NCBI RefSeq assembly: GCF_963678635.1
Contig: NC_087070.1
Span: forward strand, 55,158,617 to 55,222,616
Direction: 5' to 3'
Length of the DNA stretch: 64,000 nt
Source: Symsagittifera roscoffensis
Lineage: Eukaryota > Xenacoelomorpha > Acoela > Convolutidae
A program made the translations under genes and the position numbers. Below are positions 45,809 to 58,099 of this stretch, one piece after another; the stretch's first letter is position 1, and each line of letters begins with the position of its first letter. The notes under the pieces were generated by a model. The model was not told the DNA's origin, did not search any database, and worked only from the letters and a program-made list of their open reading frames with translations.

Positions 45809-47179
45809 GAGAAAGCTACTTCTGGCTTAAACTCATGATGTTATCCGAGAAGCACCAATTAAAGATTTTGAATTCGGAGAACTCATGTTGTTTGAAAGTC
45901 GAAACATACCTGAAATCAGTCGAAGAAGGTCAAAAAACATCTTGCCTGGGTTGATTACGGTCGATATTATTTAATTTGGTCGAGCACGGTCAAAAAATAC
46001 AGATTTTTGGTCAAGCACGGTCAAAACATTTGAAATTTTTGTCGAGATTTTCGAAACAATGATTTTCGGTCGATGTTTTTGGTCGAGATTTTTTAGCTAG
46101 CTTAAAACAAGATTTGAGCGATTCGAGCTATTTGTGCGGTTCTTTAGACGATTGCGCCTCGAATTTTGCGGAATTTAAGTGATCAAAAACCGCTCAATTA
46201 TTGGTGGATAACTGATCAAAAACTGTTCAAAGCCCATATTGTAGTTTTAAAAACATTTTGGGCGCAATCGTCCAAAAAACCAATCCAAATCTTGCTTCAG
46301 AGTAAGCGAACTGGAACCAGATCTAAGCTTGTATTTCTCATTGGTAATTAATATGATATTTTATTTCTTCAAAAAATCAACTACTAATTAATCATTCTCC
46401 ATTTTGTAGTCTTCAACTATTTGTAGTTTCAACACCGGAACAATTTGATTTAAACTTAGAAAACAATTGTTCTCATTCTGGAACTAACTCGCGCAAACCA
46501 ATGTACTCTAGATCTGTCGATACTAGGAGATGTAAGAGTAAGATTAAGATCGGTATTAGACTGAGAAACTGCACGAATCTATCCGACCGAAAACAAGATA
46601 GCATAACGAGCAGACGGTGTACCCTATCTGAAATTACTCTATGACTATAGTACAACATACATAACTCATCTGGCGAGACCAAAACTCTCAAACAGATCTT
46701 AACTAACCTAGAATTAGACAAAAACTAGATTAGAATTAGACAAATACAACATTTCATAAACATGTTATGTGACAAAAATTTAGAAAATATGTCTCTACGC
46801 CTTAGTAGATCAGAGCCAATATTCCGAACAAAACAAGAACTACTCGCTATTGGAAGAAGACGTCAGCAGGAGAAGACATACGATTAGGAAGAAATCTACC
46901 ACTTGATTTCGGGATATTAAGACAAAAACGAGATCAAACTTTTGTATTTAGGATACTACCAGCAGTGAATTTAAATTTTCATTTACTGACATAATATTCG
47001 AAGAACTAGCTTCAATAACCTTTCATGGCACTAAAACTATTAATTGTACAATAAAAACAGATAAAAACAACTTTTTAAATAAGCTGTAAATTAAACAACA
47101 TCTTGAAAATATATTTAGTGAATATAAAAAAAATGAAAAAATTAGTTTGTTTAAATCATAAATTGTTAGTAAATATAAA

Positions 47180-48070
47180 TCATCTCATCATCCCAGCTTT
47201 ATCACCTAAAACACAAGAGCAAATTTCAAAAACTAACAATCATCAAAACTAAAACTCTCTGATTTTGAACTATCAACGCCTACACTTGCTATAACTTAAA
47301 TTAATTTAAATTAAATAACAGATCATCAAGGTTTCCCTTGGATTTTTAAATTAAACTAAATCTAACTTTTTAAATTTCTAAATATCTAAATCTCTGATCA
47401 TCAAGGCCTATCCTTGGATCAAATAGAACAATTTCGTTCTCCCCCTCCAAAAATATTTAGTGTCTAACGACCTCAAACGTCGATTCACTACCCAATCCTT
47501 ATCATAGACACAGAATTAACAGAAAATATTCAAAAAACTAACCATTTTATTTAGGATAAACAGTGAAGAACTTCGGTTACTCATCCTTCACATGATCCCC
47601 CTCCTCTTAGTAACCGAAGTCCCAGCTTTATCGCCTAAAACAAAAGAGCAAATTTCAAAAACTAACAATCATCAAAACTAAAACTCTCTGATTTTGCAAA
47701 CAACTAAACACTTAAACTTAGTTTGTCGTAAAAAGTATCTAACGAACTACTTGCGTTCTAATTATAGAACCTTGTGGATCGATTAACTATTCTCCAACCC
47801 TTGATCACATATCTTAACCCCTAAGTAAGATTTGGTAGGCCAATCTTAGCTTAGAGTTAGTCACAAGAAAGTACAAATCATTCTTTGGAATCGTTATACG
47901 TTTTTCTCTCCAACCCAAACATACGACCCAAATAAAGCTAACCACAAAAAATTGTAAGAACTAACAGTTGAAGACATTAGAATCACTAATTCAGATTTTC
48001 CATCCATCATCCTAAACCTTATGTCAAAAGACAATTTAGTAAGCAAACAAACAATCATATACACAATTGT
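47180..48070 (+). repeat. Family B LTR, tandem unit 2 (5' LTR of B3)
   Basis: Same block order as 44330-45120, with the palindrome at 47425-47440. An ~85-base segment from its left part (47195-47270) is repeated at 47617-47705, in the middle of the LTR. This is the LTR directly upstream of the best preserved gag-pol-env. Confidence 0.7.
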
Positions 48071-48189
48071 TTAATTAGCGGTGACAAATACGACCTCATA
48101 ATTACACCACACAGACAATCAGTAGGGTAGGACATATGAGAACAAAAAGACAAACACTAAAAAACGAAAATAATTAACAAACAAAATTA

Positions 48190-51100
48190 AATTATTAGGA
48201 AAAGATTTTCGAAGAAACGAAGAAACGCAGTCTCACAATCAGAAACAATAGCAATACAAGAACTTCTCAATTTAAAGAATCAATAAAAAAAAATCACCAA
48301 ATTGAAGACCAACAATGTTTCACTGATTCAGAAACTACGTCACCAGCGTCAGTAAAAAGTAAACAAAAATAAAAAAAAAGCTACACAAACAAACCAATTC
48401 GTTTGTTTAATTGGAATCAACTAATAAGACACATTGAAAATTACACATTAACAGTAATACAACACAAAAATGATTCGAAATGAAGATAACCTATAAAGTT
48501 CAGTACTTCCATTTTTATGCTCGAGGACAGACAGAATTTTGTCAAAAATTAATTGCAAACTTATTCGAAAAAGGAGAAAGCCCGCGCACAAAAGAATTTG
48601 CCGATTTAAAAACCAAAAGACAACGTCTTGATCCGTATCTCAAAGGTCTATGTAGTATCACCTCACAATATAGAATCTACACAATAGAAACCAAATGCAT
48701 TTCATGACAGATATCTTATTCAAACTGATGATGTCGATATTGATTTTTCAAAACTTTTACATAATACATCAAAATCATACAACACCAAAACTCACAAAGA
48801 GCAAACTCGATATTCACAAATGAGGTATTCTCACTTATCTATAGCTATCTATCTAGATTAGAATTGAATAAAACTCAAGGCGATTCACCAACTCAAACAT
48901 CTCGACATACATTTGTACGACATGAAAAACACATATTTTCAAAATTTTTATATGCAATTCGAGAAGAACAAACAAAAATATCTATAATTAAAATTTAATT
49001 TAGAGTATACCCTCTTACAGTTGACGCAACACATTTAAACTATAATTCAGTCTTCCCTGAAAGAACAGGAAATAATAGTTTAAATTCTTTTTTTTTAAAT
49101 AATGACAACTTAAATGGAACAAGAAATTTTACAAAACTAGATTTACAAACCCCGTCGATTTTTGTGAGCGAAGAAATTATCAAAACAATAACAACAACAG
49201 AAGCACAACAAAGCACTTCACCTATTCAACTCAATTTTACAACTTCAAAATTAAAAAATTCAACGCTACAACAATCATACAATTCACAGTAAAACCTTCT
49301 GTTGCGCAAAAATATTCAAAAATGGATTACCAAACGTTTCGACCAGTAACAAAACCATCATACAAAACAACAAATATCGCATAGAAATATTTTTGCAGAA
49401 CATAATCACAACAAAGTAAATGGTCCAAAAACGACAAAACCTAAAACAAATACTCAAAAATTTTTACAAACTCAGAATATACCACAACCGATTTTAAACT
49501 CAGTAAGTTTTCATGATCAACCACAAATGCTCACAAGAAGTGGGAATTACCCATTTTTTCAACAAAAAAAAGAAAAATACAAATAAATACCATACGAGAA
49601 ATCAACCTCATTATTGTACACCAAATTATTTTCTATCAGATGACGAAGAATTTTATAATCAAAATCAGCAACGATTTTATTCAAGCCGAAGACCTCGTTC
49701 TTACAGTATTGACCAACCAAATTTTTTCCCACCATACACACGAAATGAACAAATACGACAATCTAGAAATAATCCAACATCTTACAACAATATTTTTCAA
49801 CAACAAAATCCAGTTATTACACAATCATACCAACCAACTCAAATGCATACCAAAATTCCACTGCCATATTATTTACATTAACACGAAATAACAAAAAGCC
49901 TACTAACAAAATTTTTTCAAATGCCACATGCCGCAGAATCACTATAAATCATTATGAATCCATACCTAATAGGTGAATATCAATAACAACAAATAAAACA
50001 CTAATGATATCACAGGCACCGATCCTGAATACTCTGTAGAAGATTATCTAAATGCAATCACAGCAAATTTTGAATATTGGACCTGAGCCAGTAAACACGC
50101 CACTTCATCAAAATTGGATACATAGACGCGCAGCTTTCATCCAAACCACATTTTTTACATTTGACGGCGCAGCCCAAAAATGGTTTTCAATTTTACCTGT
50201 AGAAATAAAATCAGATTGGAAAAGATTCACATGTTTCATTCAGAAAGACACAAATAATATCAAAGAGTTGTATGCAATATAATTCGTAGACTACCTGTTG
50301 AAACAAAAAAAACAACTTGCAGTAAGAATAGATACTCTATTCCGAAAAACATACTCCCTCAATACTCATGATTATAAAAAGATGACAGAAATCCTAATGA
50401 TGACTCTAACACCTCAATTGCGAAAAAAAGCATTAAAAAAGGGAGCATCATATCCCTCATCAATCCGAGAACCAGTTTTAGACTTTAGGAAACTAGTAGA
50501 AAAATTAGAACAAGCGGAATCACAATGAAACTAGAAGAAACAGAAAATCTAAAACTACAAAATGTAAACAACATCCAAACTACAACTCTATAGATAAACA
50601 AAATCAACGACTCTGATACAGATTTATCCGAAAAATTGTCAAAAAATTGAACTTCTACGAGAAAAACCCAAATTTTAAAGGCAAACCATCGTTCAAAAAA
50701 TGGTGTAATTATTGTCGACGATACGCATACACAATACTGAATGCAGACAAAAACAACAAGATAACTAAAATAAACCATAAAATGTAGAGAACTCAACAAA
50801 TCATTTCATCAATACTTGAAGAAAGATCAAAATTTGCCAAAAAAAACTTTCATAGTAAAAATAGTTCAGGAAAACCACTTCCAAATAACTCCAATTCACC
50901 ATAACAAAGATAATCACCAAAATTCTCACAAAACAGATACACATAGCCGAAAGAGTCAATGTCGAAATAACTATTCAGGATCAAATTCCAGCCAACCTGA
51001 ATTTTCGTTTGATACCAGTTCCCATTCAAATTCTAGAAATAAAAATTATTCAAATAATTGATCTCGAAACTCTTCATACAATCGATATAGAAATTATTCC

Positions 51101-51500
51101 AACGATAGGAATAGAATTTATTCAAACAATCGAAACCCTAGGTATCAAAATATTTGATCGCGCGATCATTCTAACAACAGATTGAAATATAAAAATTATC
51201 AAATTAGATCACGCAATAATTCACAGAAAAGATGTTCAAGCTATAACAACAGACAAAGGAACTATTCTCAACCACCACACAGGAAAAACACACGATATCA
51301 AAAGTCACATTAAAATTATAGGAGTAGTACACATAAACATCAAAGGTAAATAAATCAAGTACAATCAACTGAAGAAACTCAACCAGACTCCCCTGGTATT
51401 GAGAAAAACGAAAGCACAGAATTGCAATTAAATCACATAAATTGCGAATCCACAGACAGCGAAAGTGAGACAGAAAACACAATATCAATTAACATTAAAA
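48190..51500 (+). pseudogene. gag: Gag, B3
   Basis: Long pieces: 48480-48707 (MKITYKVQYFHFYARGQTEF), 49513-49881 (an Asn/Gln/Tyr-rich stretch with YFLSDDEEFYNQNQQRFYSS), capsid at 50052-50282 and 50298-50528 (FTFDGAAQKWFSILPVEIKS; MTEILMMTLTPQLRKKALKK), a decayed knuckle at 50698-50740 (WCNYCRRYAYTILNAD: first two Cys kept, His is Tyr, last Cys lost) and an Asn/Ser/Arg-rich tail at 50816-51340. The D-G-A-A-x-x-W-(F/Y) helix is the hallmark of Ty3/Gypsy Gag capsid. Confidence 0.88.
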
Positions 51501-51539
51501 ATCAATTATCAATAATATTTTGAGCAATGAAAAACAAAA

Positions 51540-53090
51540 TACAGATTATTTTACAAAGACACTCTTTTTAAACCAAATTTTCAAACATCAAAACACACGG
51601 AAGAACAACAAAAATTCCTAAGAATAATTATTTTTCAACACTCCCAGATAAAACAAAAAGAATTCGAACAATTAGCTGACCTATTTTTTTTAATAACCAA
51701 AAGTTTACGCAACATCAGAACTTGATCTTGTAAAAATAAATTCCCCATTATATTATCTCTAAAACTTGATTCAGTTTTCAAAAAGTAACGAGCAAGTTAG
51801 GTCCAAACTTGCTTGCAAGATAAATTTAACCGTTTACTTGAATTACTAGAACAATATAAAATCATCTCTCCAGTAAATAAAGTGGAACAATCAAAAGGTA
51901 ACGCATTCATAAACCCAGTTATCATCTTATAAAAAAGAGAATCATTAAAAATCGTTCTAGATGCAAGATGTCTCAATTCACTTATTGATGAATCTAAATG
52001 TAATTGGCCTATTGAACCAATTCAAGTAATTCTCACAAAAATCAACGGTAAGTAGTTCACAACAGCAGATATGAATAGTGCTATAATCAAATGTCGCTAG
52101 ATGAACAATCACGACGATTAACATTGGAAATCAACAATACGACTTCAACAGATTTTTTTATGGAATTTTGACAGGACCAGCAGCATTTTCAGCATTTACG
52201 AGTAATATTTTCAGACCAATAATTCGCAATAAAAGTGCAATCACATACAAAAGACGAAATATCTAAAAAAAAATAGCATCGAATATTACTAAAAGAAAAC
52301 TTGGACAGAGCCCCAGATAAATCACACTTTTTTCTAACACGAGTAGAATTCGTTGCTCATATTATAGAAAGAAACACTAAAACTCCATTAAAATCTCGCA
52401 TAGATGCAATCTAAAACTTTCAACCACCTTCAAATAAGAAACAAAAACAAGATTTTCTTGGATTGTTAATCTTCTTAAGTAAATACGTATACAAATTGCA
52501 GCTATACTTAAGATCATTTTACAACATCCTTAGACAGCAAAATAATTTCGAATGGACATCAGAGCATCAATAGCGAATTGAAGAGATAATATCTCTTCTC
52601 ACTAAACAATTATCAAAAACTATTCCATATCCCGATCAACCATTTTCTGCCATGTGCGACGCCTCAAAATTTGGCATCATTGCAGCATTATTACAATCTC
52701 ACAATGGAACAAATAAAATTTTCAGCAAACTCTAGGCTATTCACACAAGCTAAACTTAAATTCTCTACCCTTAAGAGAGAATGCACAGCCATAATATATA
52801 CACTTACAGAATATGAATTTTTATTACTTGGATCTGAACATTCAACAGTTTTATTTACAGACCATAAATCAATAATTTTTATCTGTACGCGAAAATCAAA
52901 CCCAGACCATAGAGTTTACAGTTTTGAACTGATTTTAATGAAATTTTCAACTTAAAAATAATTTGGACAGCAGGAAAAAACCTCGCATTACCCAAAACTC
53001 TCAGTAGAACTTTACCATCTGAATTATTAACACGAAAAACAACAGTTGAAATACCACAAAAAAAAATCTTTCCTTGCAAAAGATGAAACA
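51540..53090 (+). pseudogene. pol: RT-RNase H, B3
   Basis: RESLKIVLDARCLNSLIDES (51939) with one frame change, then WPIEPIQVILTKING (52006), TTADMNSA (52061), IGNQQYDFNRFFYGI (52127) and GPAAFSAF. The Y-x-D-D box is not readable: after GPAAFSAFTSNIFRPIIRNK the frame goes to AITYKRRNI. RNase H is clearer: MCDASKFGIIAALLQS (52650), then 52671-52955 in another phase with STLKRECTAIIYTLTEYEFL and TVLFTDHKSIIF. The protease is absent upstream. Confidence 0.9.
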
Positions 53091-53279
53091 TCACCAGGAC
53101 TACAATGCAAACATGCAGTAAAAATTGATGCAGACCAATGACAATTAAATAATCTACAACATTTTCCACTATATCTAGATTGCCAAAACAATCATAACAT
53201 TCAAACCGACACCATACTCTTCATGGATGAAAAACAACACACAGCAAGAACCAGTCAAACTAAAATTTTTTTAAAAAGA

Positions 53280-54600
53280 TATATTCCCTTTAATAGAAGA
53301 GGAAAATCTCACTGAAAAAATAAATTTATCAGGCACACCAAATAATGATTCAAAATATACTATTAACCAAGTTTTTAACCTTCATAACCCGCTAGATACA
53401 ATATCTCTATCAAAAGTAGAAATTGAAAACATTTTTCTCCCAATAACAGAAAAAAAACACTCGAATGGTTGCAAAAACATCAAAACCTTGACCCAGTCAT
53501 TAGAAAACTAAAATCTTGGCACAAATGAAAAACCAAGCCACTTAAAGCCAATACCACCACACTAGGAAACAAAACCCTTCTTAGATATTTCAGAAAATTT
53601 AACAACACCTCTATCAATGAAAAAACATACCCTAGAATACCAAACCCCTGATATCAAAATACCCTGCTTACCATTAAGCATGATGCTTATAGCTTCTCAT
53701 ATCGTTCACTCTTTACACACTAAAGGACACTCATGAGCAGAAAAAACATGCTCAAACTTTCACAAAATGTTTATTTCGCAAATTCACCAATTTGGAAAAA
53801 AGTAATATGCAACGGTTGAAAAGAATGTCAATTAAATAAACCACACCAAAACCAAAAACAAATTGCAGACAAACAAGGTTTTAAAGCACAAAGTTTATAT
53901 TTCAATCACAGTATTTCTTTCGACACAAAAGGACTAATATCACCATCCTCAGAAGGAAAATCATATATAATGGTAATAGTAGACGCATTTAAACTTTATA
54001 TAGCACTTAACCCAGTACCTCATTGTAATGCTTATCATGCACATACAACACTTGAACACTGGATAGCAAAATTCGGTTTACCCGGAATTCTTGTTACAGA
54101 CAAGGGCACTTAATTTATAAACAACGAAATCATTACACAATGCCACTTCATTAACCTTAAACACAAACCACATACATCTCACGCACCTTGGAATACTGGT
54201 TTAGTCGATGGCATGAACCGTTCACTACAAGAATATCTTAGGTGTATCATTAACGGAAATGGCACACGATATACTGAATGGCCAACAGATGTAAAACTAT
54301 TCCCAATACCTTATAATTCACAAATCACAACAACCTTAAGAATATCAACCTATGAAATGGTTTTCAACCAAAAACCACGAAAATCGATAAGGTTCACAGC
54401 AAATTCTTCAAAAAAATGCACAAGGTTATTGTCAACCCACTGAAGAATGAGTATGTTACAATCTACCACTACATAACCTCGATGAAGATCACTTTCATCA
54501 TCCACAATATTCAAAATTAGCTTCAAGTACACAGACCGAATGGACAAAAACACAACGAAATATTCCAGAAAGTAACAAAAAAATTATCACAAAGACAAAA
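53280..54600 (+). pseudogene. pol: Integrase, B3
   Basis: The zinc-domain H-T-K-G-H (53716-53730) is intact; the first Cys of C-x2-C is a TGA stop (53817-53819) and the second Cys remains (KECQLNK). Catalytic core: SISFDTKGLISPSSEGKSYI (Asp codon 53922), GLPGILVTDKGT (Asp 54099) followed by a TAA, and NTGLVDGMNRSLQEYL where the third acidic residue is Asp (GAT 54207-54209) instead of the Glu seen in B2. The frame 54213-54443 continues to the core end. Confidence 0.92.
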
Positions 54601-55120
54601 TCTTAATTCCAAAATAGTTCCCGATTTACCCCAGCCACAATTTTGAAAATCGGAATAAATATGTTTCAATTTCAAATTTTATAAAAGGATTTTCTCAAAA
54701 TTTACAACAACTCCGAAAAGAACCGTATCAAATAATTGATAAACCCACTGATGTAACATACAAACTTACAGACTTAAACAGAAAAGAAATCGTTCAACAT
54801 CGAAACAATCTTTTACCTTATTACCCAAAATAGTACGCATTTTGAGAACTTACTCAATTATACTCTTTTACAGGAATTAAAAATATTCAAAATAGCTCAA
54901 AACAAAAGCAAAATCAAAGCATTGATATGCACCCAATTTCAAAACAATTAGATAAAAAGGACAAAGAACTTCCCAAACAAATATCAAAAAACGTAGACAA
55001 AAAAAAGATAGCTCAAAAAGAAATTGAAAATTAGAAGAAAAAAACAAACCACAAGATTGAAAAGAATCTCCACGTAGACAACTATCGCGACTTCGTAATT
55101 AGCACCGGAAAGATTACAAA
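54601..55120 (+). pseudogene. pol: Pol C-terminal tail, B3
   Basis: Broken frames give IIDKPTDVTYKLTDLNRKEI near 54738, then Q-H-R-N-N-L-L-P-Y-Y, and a Lys/Gln-rich basic tail to about 55110. This is the post-core integrase C-terminal barrel region plus tail. Similar sequence recurs at 59100-59440. Confidence 0.65.
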
Positions 55121-56092
55121 ACTTTAATCCCACAATCTAAAATCTTTTTAAAATTTGAATTTCAAAAACCATTTTGAATTAATTAATGTCTTCACCTCTT
55201 GAAGATATTTTCATTAACCGAACATTATCTCAAAGTTCATGCTGGAAAGCACTTGCACAAACTAGTTCAAACTCAGCCAATAAGAAGCTTTTCCAAATCA
55301 TCACCTCATTTTTAACACGACTTCTCTAGCCGACAAACAACCACCGTCAAACTAATCTCTAGCTATAACTAAAAGACCTCCAGTTCAAAAATAAGCAAAC
55401 CACTAAACATTGACACCTGAAATAAACAAAGTTTCAATATTACAACCCTCCCCTATCAAGCAGTACAAAGATGAAAATTTTTGTCCCAACTTAGACCCCA
55501 ATTAAATTAGCCTAAAGAACAAAATGAACATGATAATTTAGCCTAAAATACGAATATTTCTCAGATACCCCCAATCATCCAATAAATAACAACAAAACCA
55601 GGAAAACAATTAAGAACCCTCCTAAATTTCACTTCTCAAAAATTGCCAGAAATCCAACCCACTTGTCAAAAATTCAATAAACAATTCGACCACACTTGAA
55701 CTTAGCCTCAAAAAATAAAAAATAATTCGACGAAGAAAGCACTTCTTCAAATGCTTTTTCCTCAAACAATTCACAAACTTTATAACATAATTTCAAACCT
55801 TTTTTCAACACTTTATAATTGTTTCAAATCTTGTATATTTTTAACATGCGACATTTTAGAAGTTTTCATCCTCACCCTGGTAATTTTTTTTGCATTTTTT
55901 TCATCATTTTTCCTTCCCTAGCCCAAACCTAAATCGTAAATTTCTCCAAAATCATTGACCACCTCTTTAGGTACGATATTACAAACAACTATCTAAATGT
56001 TCCAACATCTATTCCTTAGAACAGATGTTTTTCTTCTTTTTTAAATATTTTTCACATTTTTGACATCTCTGATAATAACAATATGCAAATGA
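55121..56092 (+). other. Noncoding region between pol and env-side ORFs, B3
   Basis: No frame of note. The stretch is well conserved with 59445-60387 (for example CATGCTGGAAAGCACTTG at 55231 and 59530; GATACCCCCAATCATCC at 55564 and 59865) and in part with B2. A splice acceptor or other signal for env expression could lie here, but none was identified. Confidence 0.5.
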
Positions 56093-56185
56093 ATGAAAAA
56101 CGCTATCGTAACCTTCGCATTAGCAACGATACTTTTAGTGCTTTTCATTGAAGAATATTACAGTAAGCAAAATGTTTCTGCTTAA
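56093..56185 (+). CDS. 30-codon hydrophobic micro-ORF, copy 1
   Basis: ATG at 56093 opens MKNAIVTFALATILLVLFIE and then EYYSKQNVSA before a stop. About 17 consecutive hydrophobic residues form one membrane helix or signal peptide. The same ORF with the same length and stop position is at 60388-60480, and a diverged version at about 37124. It lies between pol and env. It may be an element-encoded micropeptide or the leader of the Ser/Thr-rich ORF that follows in another frame. Confidence 0.5.
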   Translation: MKNAIVTFALATILLVLFIEEYYSKQNVSA

Positions 56186-57250
56186 ATAAATAATTTTCAA
56201 AAATTTTTCTAAAATTGCTAATCAACACCCCCACATCAGTTCACATCAACAACGTCCCAAGACCCTCCAACAACACCAACAAATGCTCAAACAAACAACC
56301 CTCAATCATCAACACGCATCTCTTTTCAAGACAATCCATATACAATTGAAGAAAGACACGCACGATTGTCCGAACCACTAGAGACAGTAATTTGCCAAGC
56401 ATCGCTGAGTGAACCACAATACGAACCAGTATATAATAAATAACCCCATCTCCAACAAGATCTGAATAGCAAGACACCATAATCAAAACCAAAGCGCACT
56501 CGAATTAAACCGACAATTTATTCATCCAAGACAAAATAGAAATTTGCAAAACCCCAGAGTTCGATTCAACATACCTTATTCACCAACAACAAATCCTGTA
56601 AACATTTCTAGCAGTACAATTCAAAGTACCTTACAGACTCCCAGACAACAAAATAAATCAAAAATCCCAACAACTACAGAACATCTCCCATTTTAGATGA
56701 CACAAGCTTTCACTCAAGGCGAACCAAATTTAGGAAATGATCCAATAGAAGTTTCAATCGACACATTTTTGTCACTACGTGAAATTCTTTTACTTCCTTC
56801 AACCCCTTCTTTAACTCAAATTTCACAAACCCACTTCTTCCAAATTTTCCTACAAATCTCGACGCCAGATATAGAGAAAATTCAACGAAGAACATACTAC
56901 TACGATTAGATTGAAATACATTCGTACCCCCCTCCATTATTTGGACAACATCAAGAAAGTCACAGATTACACACCTGGGCACTGAATAGTTTACAGTATC
57001 GACAAGACATCCACAAAGATATTCAAGACCATAATGTACAAATACTTACACAAGACAACTTGACACTAAAATTTGAAATCACAGTAAGACTAAATAATAT
57101 AATTCTTCATCCCTTATCTCTAGCTGCTCCAAATATAACAGCTCAATCTTTACTTTCCCCCGTTTATAACCACAGAAATATTTCACAAATACGATAGATA
57201 CGCAAAAAAGACAAAAGGATATATCACTTTTTATAATCCATTTCCAGAAC
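56186..57250 (+). pseudogene. Ser/Thr/Pro-rich ORF region upstream of env, copy 1
   Basis: Pieces: PQSSTRISFQDNPYTIEERH (56300), MTQAFTQGEPNLGNDPIEVS (56697-56909) and, near 57000, LQYRQDIHKDIQDHNVQILT with LTLKFEITV. The pieces look coding because the same peptides recur at 60600-61500 and in B2. Stops and shifts occur every 50-70 codons. The later part (QDNLTLKFEIT...) has a regular beta-strand look. Function unknown. Confidence 0.5.
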
Positions 57251-57260
57251 TATCGTACAC

Positions 57261-58099
57261 ATGTATATTTTAAAAGTACTAATATTCCAGACTCTTGTGT
57301 TTTTCAACTTATCAATACCTGATTCCATCAATCCTTCCCCTCAAACAGGACCCCAGTATTTACATGTCACACATTATGACTCTGAAAAAAATGAACAAAA
57401 AACATTACACAAATATGCAATAAACCAAGTCACTCATTGTCAATCCGAACCACATTCAACCGAAACAACAAATGTAAAGGCAACATTTTACTCAAAAGCA
57501 GGAGCTACAACAAAAACAGGATATAAATTCACAGCAACTTTTTCCGAAAAGAAAGTACATTGTTCTCAAGTTTCAAATGGAAACAAAAACAGACTGGATC
57601 ATGAATCTTTCTACCAAAGTAACATTGGAAGACAATTGCACATCAGCCCTGACAATTGCAAAAACCAACTTGAAAGATTAAAAATCACATCAAATAAAGG
57701 CAAAAACAAAAAAATAGTAGGCTTTCAAGTTTTTCTAAACTCAGCACATCAAGCTGAACTTGAGAAATACCAAGGTCTTATAAGACTAGATAACAAACTT
57801 CCGTTTCAAGGAGCACATGGAAGATTAACTTACGATCTCCATGATAAAAATTGGATACGACACGTTGGAATAATCAACTCCTCAGATTGTAAGGCCGATA
57901 CAAAAATTAAAGGATACCAAGAAATAATGTTTTTTGATTGGAAAATACAACTTGAAAAGTACAACTAAGACGCGATTTGAAATATGACACTATAATTTAT
58001 CGAGGAATCAGACTCCCTTGCAAGAACGATCAAGGATTTTGCGATCCTATTTCACGCACCACCCAAAACCAAAAACCAAATCGATAATGTTCACAGCAA
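57261..58099 (+). pseudogene. env: Envelope-like gene N-terminal part, copy 1
   Basis: ATG at 57261 opens 235 codons. Residues 2-18 (YILKVLIFQTLVFFNLS) form a signal-peptide core. There are four Cys (VTHCQ, KVHCS, DNCKN, SDCKA). The start resembles glycoproteins carried by env-bearing LTR elements of invertebrates; a relation to chuvirus-type glycoproteins is possible but unproven. The frame ends at 57966-57968 because one A is missing from an A-run near 57954; beyond it, LPCKNDQGFCDP is readable in the next frame. It would act at the cell surface; this copy lacks the anchor. Confidence 0.7.

Larger units (their letters stand above)
42640..48757 (+). repeat. Tandem array of family B LTR-gag units
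   Basis: Unit 1 runs 42979-45808 and unit 2 45809-48757; a diverged third partial copy lies at 42660-42970 (GACTAGGAGATATAAGAGTAAG recurs in shortened form at 42858, 43692 and 46523). The offset is 2830 at the left and 2952 at the right; most of the difference is an ~85-base internal duplication at 47617-47705 copied from 47195-47270. Each unit holds a leader with small repeats, an unknown ORF, an LTR and the gag 5' end. The unit junction is at TTTTTCAAAACTTTTA. Confidence 0.85.

Noticed and set aside
56241-56492. Minus-strand hydrophobic frame, twin at 60513-60698
   Set aside because: Antisense to the Ser/Thr/Pro-rich ORF whose peptide is also found in B2.
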